Below, one piece after another: positions 1-5,179 of a stretch of DNA of 5,179 bases. Origin of the DNA: Sedimentisphaerales bacterium (lineage in GTDB: Bacteria; Planctomycetota; Phycisphaerae; Sedimentisphaerales; SM23-30); assembly GCA_030640865.1 (NCBI GenBank), contig DAOWIP010000451.1, positions 1-5,179 on the forward strand, written 5' to 3'. A program made the position numbers and the translations under genes. The notes beneath the pieces are model-generated. The model was not told the origin of the DNA. It did not search any database and saw only the letters and a program-made list of their open reading frames with translations. How positions within the stretch are numbered: the first letter of the stretch is position 1; each line of letters begins with the position of its first letter.

Positions 1-40
1 AATACTGGAGAAAAGTAAATTCGGTTACTTGTGCTGACAT
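1..40 (-). CDS. 5' end of an unidentified gene (partial, runs off left edge)
   Basis: On the minus strand an ATG at 40-38 opens a frame reading MSAQVTEFTFLQY before the window ends. A textbook Shine-Dalgarno sequence, GAGGAG (49-54), lies 8 nt upstream of it. A candidate sigma70-type promoter sits about 50 bp further upstream. Thirteen codons are too few to identify a family or predict localisation; the visible residues show no signal peptide. The gene has the same orientation as the RNase R gene but begins 203 bp after its stop, with possible regulatory DNA between, so it is probably its own transcription unit. The call rests on the ribosome binding site plus the open frame; a chance ATG remains possible. 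Confidence 0.5.
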   Translation of the reverse strand, partial: MSAQVTEFTFLQY

Positions 41-48
41 ATTCTATA

Positions 49-54
49 CTCCTC
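49..54 (-). promoter_or_regulatory. Ribosome binding site for the partial left-edge gene
   Basis: On the minus strand this reads GAGGAG, a strong match to the anti-Shine-Dalgarno sequence, 8 nt before the ATG at 40-38. It is the main reason for calling a gene start here. Confidence 0.55.
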
Positions 55-85
55 TTTTTTGCCGAGAATATATATTTTATTTTAT

Positions 86-103
86 ATCAATATATATATT
101 GAT
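86..103. repeat. Perfect 18-bp palindrome, possible operator
   Basis: The sequence ATCAATATATATATTGAT equals its own reverse complement across all 18 positions; the symmetry ends at 85/104. It covers the candidate -10 box of the minus-strand promoter (91-96). A dimeric repressor binding here would block RNA polymerase. The central (AT)n core is naturally self-complementary, so the informative part is the outer ATCAA/TTGAT arms. It is not followed by a T-run on either strand, so it is a poor terminator. Confidence 0.4.
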
Positions 104-119
104 CCCGGAAATAAGTCAA
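91..119 (-). promoter_or_regulatory. Candidate sigma70-type promoter for the left-edge gene
   Basis: On the minus strand TTGACT (119-114, five of six matches to the -35 consensus) is followed after exactly 17 nt by TATATA (96-91, four of six matches to the -10 consensus). Transcription would begin near 84, giving a leader of about 44 nt that contains the GAGGAG ribosome binding site. The surrounding DNA is very AT-rich, so TATA-like -10 boxes occur by chance; the well-spaced -35 box is the stronger part of the evidence. The -10 box lies entirely inside the 18-bp palindrome at 86-103, which suggests repression if that palindrome is an operator. Confidence 0.4.
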
Positions 120-127
120 GGAAATAC

Positions 128-159
128 CTGTCAGATTAGATAATTAGTAATCTTGACAG
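128..159. repeat. Inverted repeat able to form an 11-bp bulged hairpin
   Basis: CTGTCA (128-133) pairs with TGACAG (154-159), and GATTA (134-138) pairs with TAATC (148-152). T153 is bulged and a 9-nt loop spans 139-147. In minus-strand RNA it would form about 85 nt after the RNase R stop codon, so it could protect or end that mRNA. The stem is AT-rich and is followed only by GTATTTCC, not a U-tract, so I do not call it an intrinsic terminator. Its right arm overlaps the TTGAC-N6-GTCAA element at 153-168, so the two structures compete for the same bases. Confidence 0.4.
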
Positions 160-168
160 TACCGTCAA
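153..168. repeat. TTGAC-N6-GTCAA dyad element, copy 1
   Basis: The sequence TTGACAGTACCGTCAA has 5-bp inverted arms around a 6-nt spacer whose central GTAC is itself symmetric, leaving one mismatched pair (158/163). It has the same arms and spacer length as the element at 226-241. The form resembles a binding site for a dimeric regulator, but no regulator is assigned. Confidence 0.4.
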
Positions 169-225
169 AAGTCTAAAAAACTTGTATATACGTTTCCGGC
201 TCAATAATCAAGACACCTTGAGGTT

Positions 226-241
226 TTGACGCTGGCGTCAA
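226..241. repeat. TTGAC-N6-GTCAA dyad element, copy 2
   Basis: The sequence TTGACGCTGGCGTCAA has perfect 7-bp arms around a central TG. It ends 3 bp before the RNase R stop codon (244-246). Its centre is 73 bp from that of the related element at 153-168, close to seven helical turns. As RNA it could fold into a small GC-rich hairpin right after the RNase R stop, but AAAACC follows it on the minus strand instead of a T-run. It could be an operator or a 3'-end stabilising hairpin. Confidence 0.4.
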
Positions 242-243
242 TC

Positions 244-2448
244 TTATTTACCACTGGTTTTCGGAATACCAACCAGGTCCAGCGTCCGCCCCGGGACGTT
301 CACTCCGGCGATACGAACGCGTATCTCCTGGCCGGGTTTATAAGGACAATTATCAATAAATCTCCGCCGGCCACCTTTTTGGTTTCGGCCGTGCCGACTG
401 TTCCGCGTAAAGGACTTTTTCTTCTTACCATGCCGCTCTGCCGAAAGCTGCCGTAAAATATCTTCAGCCGTCATCAGTCCTTCGAACAGATATTTCTCTA
501 ATTGGACGAAAACACCGAAATTGGTAATTGTCGTTACCACCCCCATAACATCATCGCCTATGTGCCGGCTCAGCATCTGCAGCAGTTTGACCGTTCGCAG
601 GTCATCCTCGGCTGACCCCGCGTTGCGTTCACGCTCACTGCAATGGGCGCCCAACTCTTCCATTTTGTCGAACTCGGCAAAGTCAGAGACGGTTTTTTCC
701 GTCAAACTCCCATCCAGCCACGCCTGCAACAGCCGGTGTACCGTCAGATCAGGGTATCGGCGGATCGGACTGGTAAAATGGCAGTAGTGCAGGCTGGCCA
801 GGGCATAATGCCCGATAGTGGCCGGGCTGTACTCGGCCTTTTGCATACTCTTCAATATCGCGAGGTTGACTATGAACGACTCCGGCTTGCCATGCACGGA
901 GGCCAGTAATTTCTGTATCCCGATCCGATCGACGTCTTTGGGGATTATATACCCGCACAGCTTAATCACCTGCGACATCTCGCCTGCCGCCAGACTGTCC
1001 GGCTCCGGGTGTACCCGCCGCAAAAACGGCACCTTAATACTGTCTAACAGCCGAGCCACCGCCTCGTTCGCCTCGACCATAAACATCTCTATCATCGTAT
1101 GCGAAAAAGACGTGCTTTCCGGTTGAGCATCGATCACCTGTCCGTGTTCGTCATAGATCAATTCCGCCTTTGGAAGCTCCATTTCCAGCATACCCATTTT
1201 TCTGCGGCGTTTTTGCAGAATTTGCGCCAATTCCTCCATTTTTCCAATCAGGGAAATAATCCGTTTGTCGAACCCACCCTTTTTCCCGTCAAGAATGTGA
1301 TCGACATCCTCATACGTCAACCGCAGCGTCGAGCGTATCACACTGTTGGCAAACCGCGTCCCCAGGACTTTGCCGTTCTCATCGATCTTGATATACGCGC
1401 TTTTGACCAGCCTGTCCTGCCCTTGCTGCAACGAACAGACCCCATTGCTCAATAGTTCCGGCAGCATTGGAATCACGTGCTGGGGCAAATATACACTGGT
1501 ACCGCGTAGTTGTGCCTGTTTATCGAGATGTCCGCCCGGCTTGACAAAATGACTGACGTCCGCGATATGCACACCTAACTTCCAGTGACCGTGGGGCAAT
1601 CTTTTTATGCTGATGGCATCGTCGAAATCACGGGCGTCTTTCGGGTCGATGGTTATAATGGCCTGATCTCGAATATCCTCCCGCTGAGCAGGCCCTTTTC
1701 GTGCGATCTCGTCAACCGCGATAAAGCCGTCAACCGCCTGTCGGGTTTCACGCAGCGAACTACGACTGAATTTATCGTCCAGTTTATACCGTTTTATTAC
1801 CCCTTTCAATTCCGTCGCGCTGGTCCCGCTCTTGCCCAGCCGTTCGATAATTACCCCATTCGCATAATAGCCCTGAGTGGGAAAGCTGAGAACCTCGACC
1901 ACAACCTTATCGCCCAATTTAGCGTTTTTCGCTCCCGGATCGTCCACCGCAATTACTTCCGTCATGACCTTGCCGTCCGGCTGTACGAACCACTGCTTTC
2001 CCTCTCGCCGCAGGGTGCCCACGAACTGTGTCTCCCGTCGGTTGAGCACTTCGACAATTCGGCCGGCATAGCGACGCTGTCCGTCGCGCGTACCCCGTCG
2101 CGTAACATTCGCCACCACCTTGTCGCCTGAAATCGCGTCCAGCGACTCACCCGCCGGTATGTACAGATCGCCCTGGGCTATAGCGGTATCCGGACGAATA
2201 AAGCCAAACCCCTTACTGCTCGCCTGAAACCTCCCTACCACCTGATCCGCTATCTCCGGCAGGCCAACCACCCCCCTACCACCGACAACCAGCTTCCCGT
2301 CCCGTTTGAGCTGCTCGACGGCCTCTGAAAAGATGCCGCGTTCCTCATCAGGCACACGTAGTGCCCGCGCCAGGTCCCTGGCCCTGAGTCCCTTATAATC
2401 CTCACGCGTCAGGACACGCATAATTCTTTGTGTGAACCGTTTTGGCAT
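244..2448 (-). CDS. rnr: Ribonuclease R (RNB-family 3'-5' exoribonuclease)
   Basis: This cytoplasmic processive exoribonuclease degrades RNA 3' to 5', including structured RNA, releasing nucleoside monophosphates. In the family it acts in mRNA, rRNA and tmRNA-linked decay. The 734-aa domain order is that of RNase R: winged-helix N-terminus (about 1-60), a first cold-shock domain (about 68-130, with GFGFI at 80-84), a second (about 140-205), the RNB catalytic domain (about 255-585) and a C-terminal S1 domain (from about 630). The metal-binding motif IDPKDARDFDDA (267-278) supplies D268, D274, D276 and D277, spaced like the four catalytic aspartates of E. coli RNase R. The signature HFTSPIRRYPDL is at 557-568. 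The start at 2448 fits the winged-helix N-terminus and a nearby AGGTGA. At 734 aa it is shorter than E. coli RNase R (about 813 aa). It lacks the lysine-rich C-terminal tail and instead carries 12 Lys/Arg in residues 672-696, inside the S1 region. RNase II is unlikely given the winged helix and length. Confidence 0.96.
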   Translation of the reverse strand: MPKRFTQRIMRVLTREDYKGLRARDLARALRVPDEERGIFSEAVEQLKRDGKLVVGGRGVVGLPEIADQVVGRFQASSKGFGFIRPDTAIAQGDLYIPAGESLDAISGDKVVANVTRRGTRDGQRRYAGRIVEVLNRRETQFVGTLRREGKQWFVQPDGKVMTEVIAVDDPGAKNAKLGDKVVVEVLSFPTQGYYANGVIIERLGKSGTSATELKGVIKRYKLDDKFSRSSLRETRQAVDGFIAVDEIARKGPAQREDIRDQAIITIDPKDARDFDDAISIKRLPHGHWKLGVHIADVSHFVKPGGHLDKQAQLRGTSVYLPQHVIPMLPELLSNGVCSLQQGQDRLVKSAYIKIDENGKVLGTRFANSVIRSTLRLTYEDVDHILDGKKGGFDKRIISLIGKMEELAQILQKRRRKMGMLEMELPKAELIYDEHGQVIDAQPESTSFSHTMIEMFMVEANEAVARLLDSIKVPFLRRVHPEPDSLAAGEMSQVIKLCGYIIPKDVDRIGIQKLLASVHGKPESFIVNLAILKSMQKAEYSPATIGHYALASLHYCHFTSPIRRYPDLTVHRLLQAWLDGSLTEKTVSDFAEFDKMEELGAHCSERERNAGSAEDDLRTVKLLQMLSRHIGDDVMGVVTTITNFGVFVQLEKYLFEGLMTAEDILRQLSAERHGKKKKSFTRNSRHGRNQKGGRRRFIDNCPYKPGQEIRVRIAGVNVPGRTLDLVGIPKTSGK

Positions 2449-2452
2449 ATAA

Positions 2453-2458
2453 TCACCT
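2453..2458 (-). promoter_or_regulatory. Ribosome binding site of rnr
   Basis: On the minus strand this reads AGGTGA, 4 nt before the ATG at 2448-2446. The spacing is short but workable, and it supports this start over the next in-frame methionine (codon 10). Confidence 0.5.
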
Positions 2459-2483
2459 GCTCATGTTAATCCAGTCAATCTGA

Positions 2484-2516
2484 ACAATGTATAAAACTTA
2501 TCAATTGTTACATTGT
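2484..2516. repeat. 8-bp inverted repeat in the divergent intergenic region
   Basis: ACAATGTA (2484-2491) and TACATTGT (2509-2516) are perfect reverse complements separated by 17 bp. The palindrome CAATTG (2502-2507) lies between them. The repeat sits between the divergent starts of rnr (2448) and the lipoprotein gene (2583), where a shared operator would be expected. It could also be chance in AT-rich DNA. I found no convincing paired -35/-10 boxes for rnr in this region. Confidence 0.35.
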
Positions 2517-2549
2517 ACTATAGCACTAAAGAAGATTCTATGGTATATG

Positions 2550-2555
2550 TATAAT
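2550..2555 (+). promoter_or_regulatory. Candidate -10 box for the lipoprotein/propeller operon
   Basis: A perfect TATAAT lies 27 bp upstream of the ATG at 2583 and would start transcription near 2562, leaving a leader of about 21 nt that still includes the ribosome binding site. The matching -35 position (2527-2532, TAAAGA) is poor, so the promoter would need an activator or another sigma factor, or the match may be chance in AT-rich DNA. Confidence 0.35.
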
Positions 2556-2567
2556 GAAATAATTGAG

Positions 2568-2573
2568 AAAGGA
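2568..2573 (+). promoter_or_regulatory. Ribosome binding site deciding the lipoprotein start
   Basis: The sequence AAAGGA lies 9 nt before the ATG at 2583. The earlier in-frame ATG at 2487 has no comparable site, and starting there would bury the lipoprotein signal peptide behind 32 extra residues. Confidence 0.65.
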
Positions 2574-2582
2574 AGCCGTGCC

Positions 2583-3983
2583 ATGCTACAGAAATTCGCT
2601 TTGTCAATAATGTGCCTTTGTCTGTTGATTGTGTCTTCCTGCTCTGACAGAGAGCAGTCGAAGACGAAAAACAGCCCCGCCAAAGACAAAGACAGGACAA
2701 GACTCGTTACGCTGGACCCCGGCCACTATCATGCCGCCCTGGTACAGAAAGGTATGTACGAGCAAATCGATCCAGCCGTTTTCGTGTACGCTCCGGCCGG
2801 CCCTGATGTACAAAATCACCTCAAACATATTCAGAGCTTCAACAGTCGCGCGGAAAATCCGACCAGTTGGCAGCTAAAAGTATATACGGGAGATGATTTC
2901 CTGGAAAAGATGCTCGCCGAAAAACCCGGCGACGTTGTAGTCCTCTCCGGTAACAATCGGAAGAAAGCCGAGTATATCAAGGCAATTATTGATTCCGGCC
3001 TCAATGTTTTCTGTGACAAACCAATGTGTATCAATGCCCGGGACTTCAAGCTCCTGGAGCAGGCTTTTAATTCGGCGGAAAAAAACGGCGTATTGCTTTA
3101 CGACATTATGACAGAACGTTTTAATATAACGTGTATCCTGCAAAAATTGCTCGTACTCGACAAAGAACTCTTCGGAGAACCGGAACAAGGCTCCGCGGAA
3201 AATCCGGCTGTGGTAAAGGAAAGTTCGCACTATTTCTTTAAGTATGTCTCCGGAATTCCAATCAGGCGACCGGGGTGGTATTTTGACACCACCCAGCAGG
3301 GCGAGGGATTAGTGGACATAACGACACACCTTATCGATCTGGTAATGTGGACACGCTTTTCGGAGCAGGCCATCGATTACAAAAAAGACGTGGCTGTGAA
3401 AACGGCCCGGCGATGGCCCGTAATGCTCACCCGATCACAATATGAAAAAGTAACAGGATTACCCGACTTTCCCGATTTTCTGAAAGGAAAATTAAATGAC
3501 GAGGGAGTATTACCTAATTATGCCAATGGGGAAATGATTTTTGCCTTAAAAGGCGTCTATGTAAAATTGGCGGTAACCTGGGATTTTCAGGCGCCGGAAG
3601 GATACGGTTATACCCATCATTCGTTGTTCAGGGGCAGCAAAGCCAATGTGATTATCCGCCAGGGCAAAGAGCAGAATTTCCGGCCCGAAGTCTATGTGGA
3701 GCCTGTACCGGGAGCCGATACGGGGAGTTTGGCAATCCCCCTTGAAAAAGCACTCGCCAGGTTGCAGGGCATATATCCGAATTTAGGGATTGAACAGGAG
3801 AAAACCGGCTGGCGTGTATTGATACCCGACGAATATCGTGCCGGGCATGAAGCCCATTTCCAAAAGGTTACGGAAAAGTATCTGCAATACCTGACACAGG
3901 GGAAACTGCCCGCGTGGGAGGTCCCGAATATGATAGCGAAATATTACATCACTACTAAGGCGCTCGATTTGGCGCGGAAATAA
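2583..3983 (+). CDS. Exported lipoprotein, Gfo/Idh/MocA-like putative oxidoreductase
   Basis: The product has 466 aa from the ATG at 2583, chosen for its ribosome binding site and because it opens directly on a lipoprotein signal: a hydrophobic stretch (about 5-18), then the lipobox VSSC with C20 as the predicted lipidated cysteine. A short polar linker (21-40) precedes an oxidoreductase-like fold. I recognise the pattern of the putative oxidoreductase group with its own C-terminal domain: DPGHYHAALVQK (45-56), VVVLSGNN (118-125), CDKPM (144-148), LLYDIMTER (171-179), and QQGEGLVDITTHLIDL (238-253). By family analogy K146 matches the EKP lysine and D245/H249 the active-site Asp/His of Gfo/Idh/MocA dehydrogenases. 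The Rossmann GxGxxG is absent; DPGHYH stands where it should be, so NAD(P) binding is uncertain. Relatives oxidise or reduce sugars; the substrate here is unknown. It is the first gene of a likely operon, 16 bp ahead of a secreted propeller protein. Export and family are well supported, activity is not. Confidence 0.85.
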   Translation: MLQKFALSIMCLCLLIVSSCSDREQSKTKNSPAKDKDRTRLVTLDPGHYHAALVQKGMYEQIDPAVFVYAPAGPDVQNHLKHIQSFNSRAENPTSWQLKVYTGDDFLEKMLAEKPGDVVVLSGNNRKKAEYIKAIIDSGLNVFCDKPMCINARDFKLLEQAFNSAEKNGVLLYDIMTERFNITCILQKLLVLDKELFGEPEQGSAENPAVVKESSHYFFKYVSGIPIRRPGWYFDTTQQGEGLVDITTHLIDLVMWTRFSEQAIDYKKDVAVKTARRWPVMLTRSQYEKVTGLPDFPDFLKGKLNDEGVLPNYANGEMIFALKGVYVKLAVTWDFQAPEGYGYTHHSLFRGSKANVIIRQGKEQNFRPEVYVEPVPGADTGSLAIPLEKALARLQGIYPNLGIEQEKTGWRVLIPDEYRAGHEAHFQKVTEKYLQYLTQGKLPAWEVPNMIAKYYITTKALDLARK

Positions 3984-3986
3984 TAT

Positions 3987-3993
3987 TGGAGGT
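3987..3993 (+). promoter_or_regulatory. Strong ribosome binding site for the propeller gene
   Basis: TGGAGGT ends 6 nt before the ATG at 4000 and lies within the 16-bp gap after the lipoprotein stop codon (3981-3983). This fixes the start at 4000 and points to coupled expression of the two genes. Confidence 0.75.
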
Positions 3994-3999
3994 CAAACA

Positions 4000-5179
4000 A
4001 TGATGAGGAACACAATGGTTAAAAACAGGTTTTATACATACTTCATTTCGATGGGGCTTTTGCTGGCGGTATGCAGCACCACCAGAGGGGCTGAACTCTT
4101 CAGGAAAGGAAAGCGCGTCGGTACGCCGACCAGACTGATTACCCGGACATACGATTCAGGTTTCGAACTGTCGCACGACACCTACAACGGAATGTGCACC
4201 GGCAGCGACGGCAGAATTTATTATGTACTCTGTTCGGAATCGCACAAGATCGCCGGACAGATGTACTGTTACGACCCGGCCACAGACAAAATCAAGCATC
4301 TCGGTGATCTCACGGAAGCATGTGGAGAAAAGGGAATGAAGACGATCGCCCAAGGCAAATCTCATGTGAATTTCGTCGAATATGACGGCAAGCTCTATTT
4401 CTCGACACATCTTGGTTACTATAGCCTCATAGATGGAATGGAAAAAATCGGCGTACCGCCTGCCGGCTACAAACCATATCGCGGCGGACACCTTCTATCC
4501 TATGATATGACAACGGAGAAATTCCAGAGCCTTGCTATAGCGCCACGCGGCGAAGGTATTCTGACCACAAATATGGACACTCGGCGCGGCCGTATCTACA
4601 GCCTTACCTGGCCGCTGGGTTGTTTTTTCTACTATGACCTAACCACAAAAAAGGTTAAGGACTTCGGGCCAATGGCCAGGCTGGGCGAAAGCGGCAAGGG
4701 TGATAACTACCGCACAATCTGCCGCTCCATAGCTGTCGATCCACAAGACGGCTCCGCCTATTTCACAACGGGTGACGGTGATATCCTTCGATACAAATAT
4801 GACTCGGATTCCATCGAAGTCGTGAAGGACGCTGACATGAGGAAGGATTATTTCGGCATCTATGACGTAACCTCGCCGGGACACATGGGGTATAACTGGC
4901 GACAGACAATCTGGTACCAGCCGGAAAAAGTGATATATGGAGTGCATGGAAACTCCGGCTATCTTTTCCGTTTCGAGCCAGGTAATCCGCGAGTAAATGT
5001 CATAGAACGCATCACCTCCGCACCATCCAAACGATGTGGAATGTTCGACCAGTTCAGTTACGGGTATCTGGGTTTCATACTGGGTCCCGACGGCCATACC
5101 ATTTACTACCTCACAGGTGGGCCTGTATTTGTGGACGGAAAAAGAGTTCGCGGTAAGGACAAAATAGCCATGGGCGCAT
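4000..5179 (+). CDS. Secreted beta-propeller-like protein of unknown function (partial, 3' end missing)
   Basis: The frame is open from the ATG at 4000 to the window edge: 393 codons without a stop. The N-terminus has a basic start (MMRNTMVKNR), a hydrophobic core (about 11-25) and a plausible signal peptidase I site near TRG|A (30/31). C25 follows LLAV, a poor lipobox, so a soluble periplasmic or secreted protein is more likely than a lipoprotein. The mature part repeats a blade-like pattern, roughly 'DG-hydrophobic-Y ... YD-TT-K': GRIYYV then YDPATDKIKHLG (71-102), GKLYFST then YDMTTEKFQSL (130-178), GRIYSLT then YDLTTKKVKDFG (197-223), GSAYFTT then YKYDSDSIEVV (251-275), VIYGVHG then FRFEPGNP (311-330), and HTIYYLTGG (366-374). 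That makes about six blades visible, so the intact protein is probably a six- to eight-bladed propeller. It lies 16 bp after the oxidoreductase lipoprotein, so they likely share an mRNA. I do not recognise a named family or catalytic residues. Propellers of this kind bind ligands, act as lyases or lactonases, or scaffold complexes. Confidence 0.85.
   Translation, partial: MMRNTMVKNRFYTYFISMGLLLAVCSTTRGAELFRKGKRVGTPTRLITRTYDSGFELSHDTYNGMCTGSDGRIYYVLCSESHKIAGQMYCYDPATDKIKHLGDLTEACGEKGMKTIAQGKSHVNFVEYDGKLYFSTHLGYYSLIDGMEKIGVPPAGYKPYRGGHLLSYDMTTEKFQSLAIAPRGEGILTTNMDTRRGRIYSLTWPLGCFFYYDLTTKKVKDFGPMARLGESGKGDNYRTICRSIAVDPQDGSAYFTTGDGDILRYKYDSDSIEVVKDADMRKDYFGIYDVTSPGHMGYNWRQTIWYQPEKVIYGVHGNSGYLFRFEPGNPRVNVIERITSAPSKRCGMFDQFSYGYLGFILGPDGHTIYYLTGGPVFVDGKRVRGKDKIAMGA

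Noticed and set aside
174..180. A T-run on the minus strand (AAAAAA on plus) as the rnr terminator
   Set aside because: No adequate GC-rich stem directly precedes it on the minus strand; the nearby TCAAG/CTTGA repeat (208-221) is weak and too far away.
1585..2130. A 181-codon plus-strand open frame opposite rnr
   Set aside because: It lies wholly antisense to a well-supported RNase R gene, has no recognisable domain, and is explained by the codon pattern of the opposite strand.
2473..2478. TTGACT on the minus strand as a -35 box for rnr
   Set aside because: The matching -10 position would fall next to the rnr start codon and the ribosome binding site would lie inside the spacer, leaving no usable leader.
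2487..2582. A longer start for the lipoprotein gene at 2487, adding 32 residues
   Set aside because: There is no ribosome binding site before 2487, the extra residues are low-quality coding sequence, and they would mask the clear lipoprotein signal starting at 2583.
4060..4076. LLAVC in the propeller protein as a lipobox
   Set aside because: Valine just before the cysteine is atypical for signal peptidase II; a signal peptidase I site near residue 30 fits better, though lipidation is not fully excluded.
4156..5097. Two minus-strand open frames (4156-4491 and 4639-5097)
   Set aside because: Both are antisense to the uninterrupted plus-strand propeller gene, which has a signal peptide, a strong ribosome binding site and repeated blade motifs. 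The minus-strand translations show no recognisable family.

Overview
The window looks like bacterial chromosome, most plausibly from the Planctomycetota or a wider PVC/FCB-type lineage. That placement is an inference. It rests on an exported lipoprotein of the Gfo/Idh/MocA-like 'putative oxidoreductase' group, which I know mainly from Bacteroidota and Planctomycetota, next to a secreted beta-propeller protein, and on the general character of the RNase R. Base composition looks moderate and similar across the genes, and I see no insertion sequence, tRNA, rRNA or CRISPR array.

Layout: (1) Positions 1-40, minus strand, hold what looks like the first 13 codons of a gene running off the left edge, preceded by a strong Shine-Dalgarno sequence. 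(2) Positions 41-243 are an AT-rich intergenic stretch dense in symmetric DNA: a perfect 18-bp palindrome over a candidate -10 box, an 11-bp bulged hairpin, and two 16-bp TTGAC-N6-GTCAA elements whose centres are 73 bp apart. (3) Positions 244-2448, minus strand, encode a complete RNase R (734 aa) with intact catalytic motifs. Its C-terminal S1 domain carries a very basic segment where the usual S1 loop should be. (4) Positions 2449-2582 are a divergent intergenic region with an 8-bp inverted repeat and a consensus TATAAT. (5) Positions 2583-3983, plus strand, encode a 466-aa lipoprotein of the Gfo/Idh/MocA-like type. (6) After only 16 bp, positions 4000-5179, plus strand, encode the first 393 residues of a secreted beta-propeller-like protein that runs off the right edge.

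The two plus-strand genes are almost certainly co-transcribed, and both products carry export signals. They probably act together in the periplasm or on the cell surface. Processing of a sugar or glycoside is a reasonable guess from the oxidoreductase family, but nothing in the window names a substrate. RNase R is divergent and functionally unrelated housekeeping RNA turnover. I see no clear new multi-gene system. The items most worth a second look are the palindromic intergenic region, the unusual S1 domain of RNase R, and the exported oxidoreductase/propeller pair.
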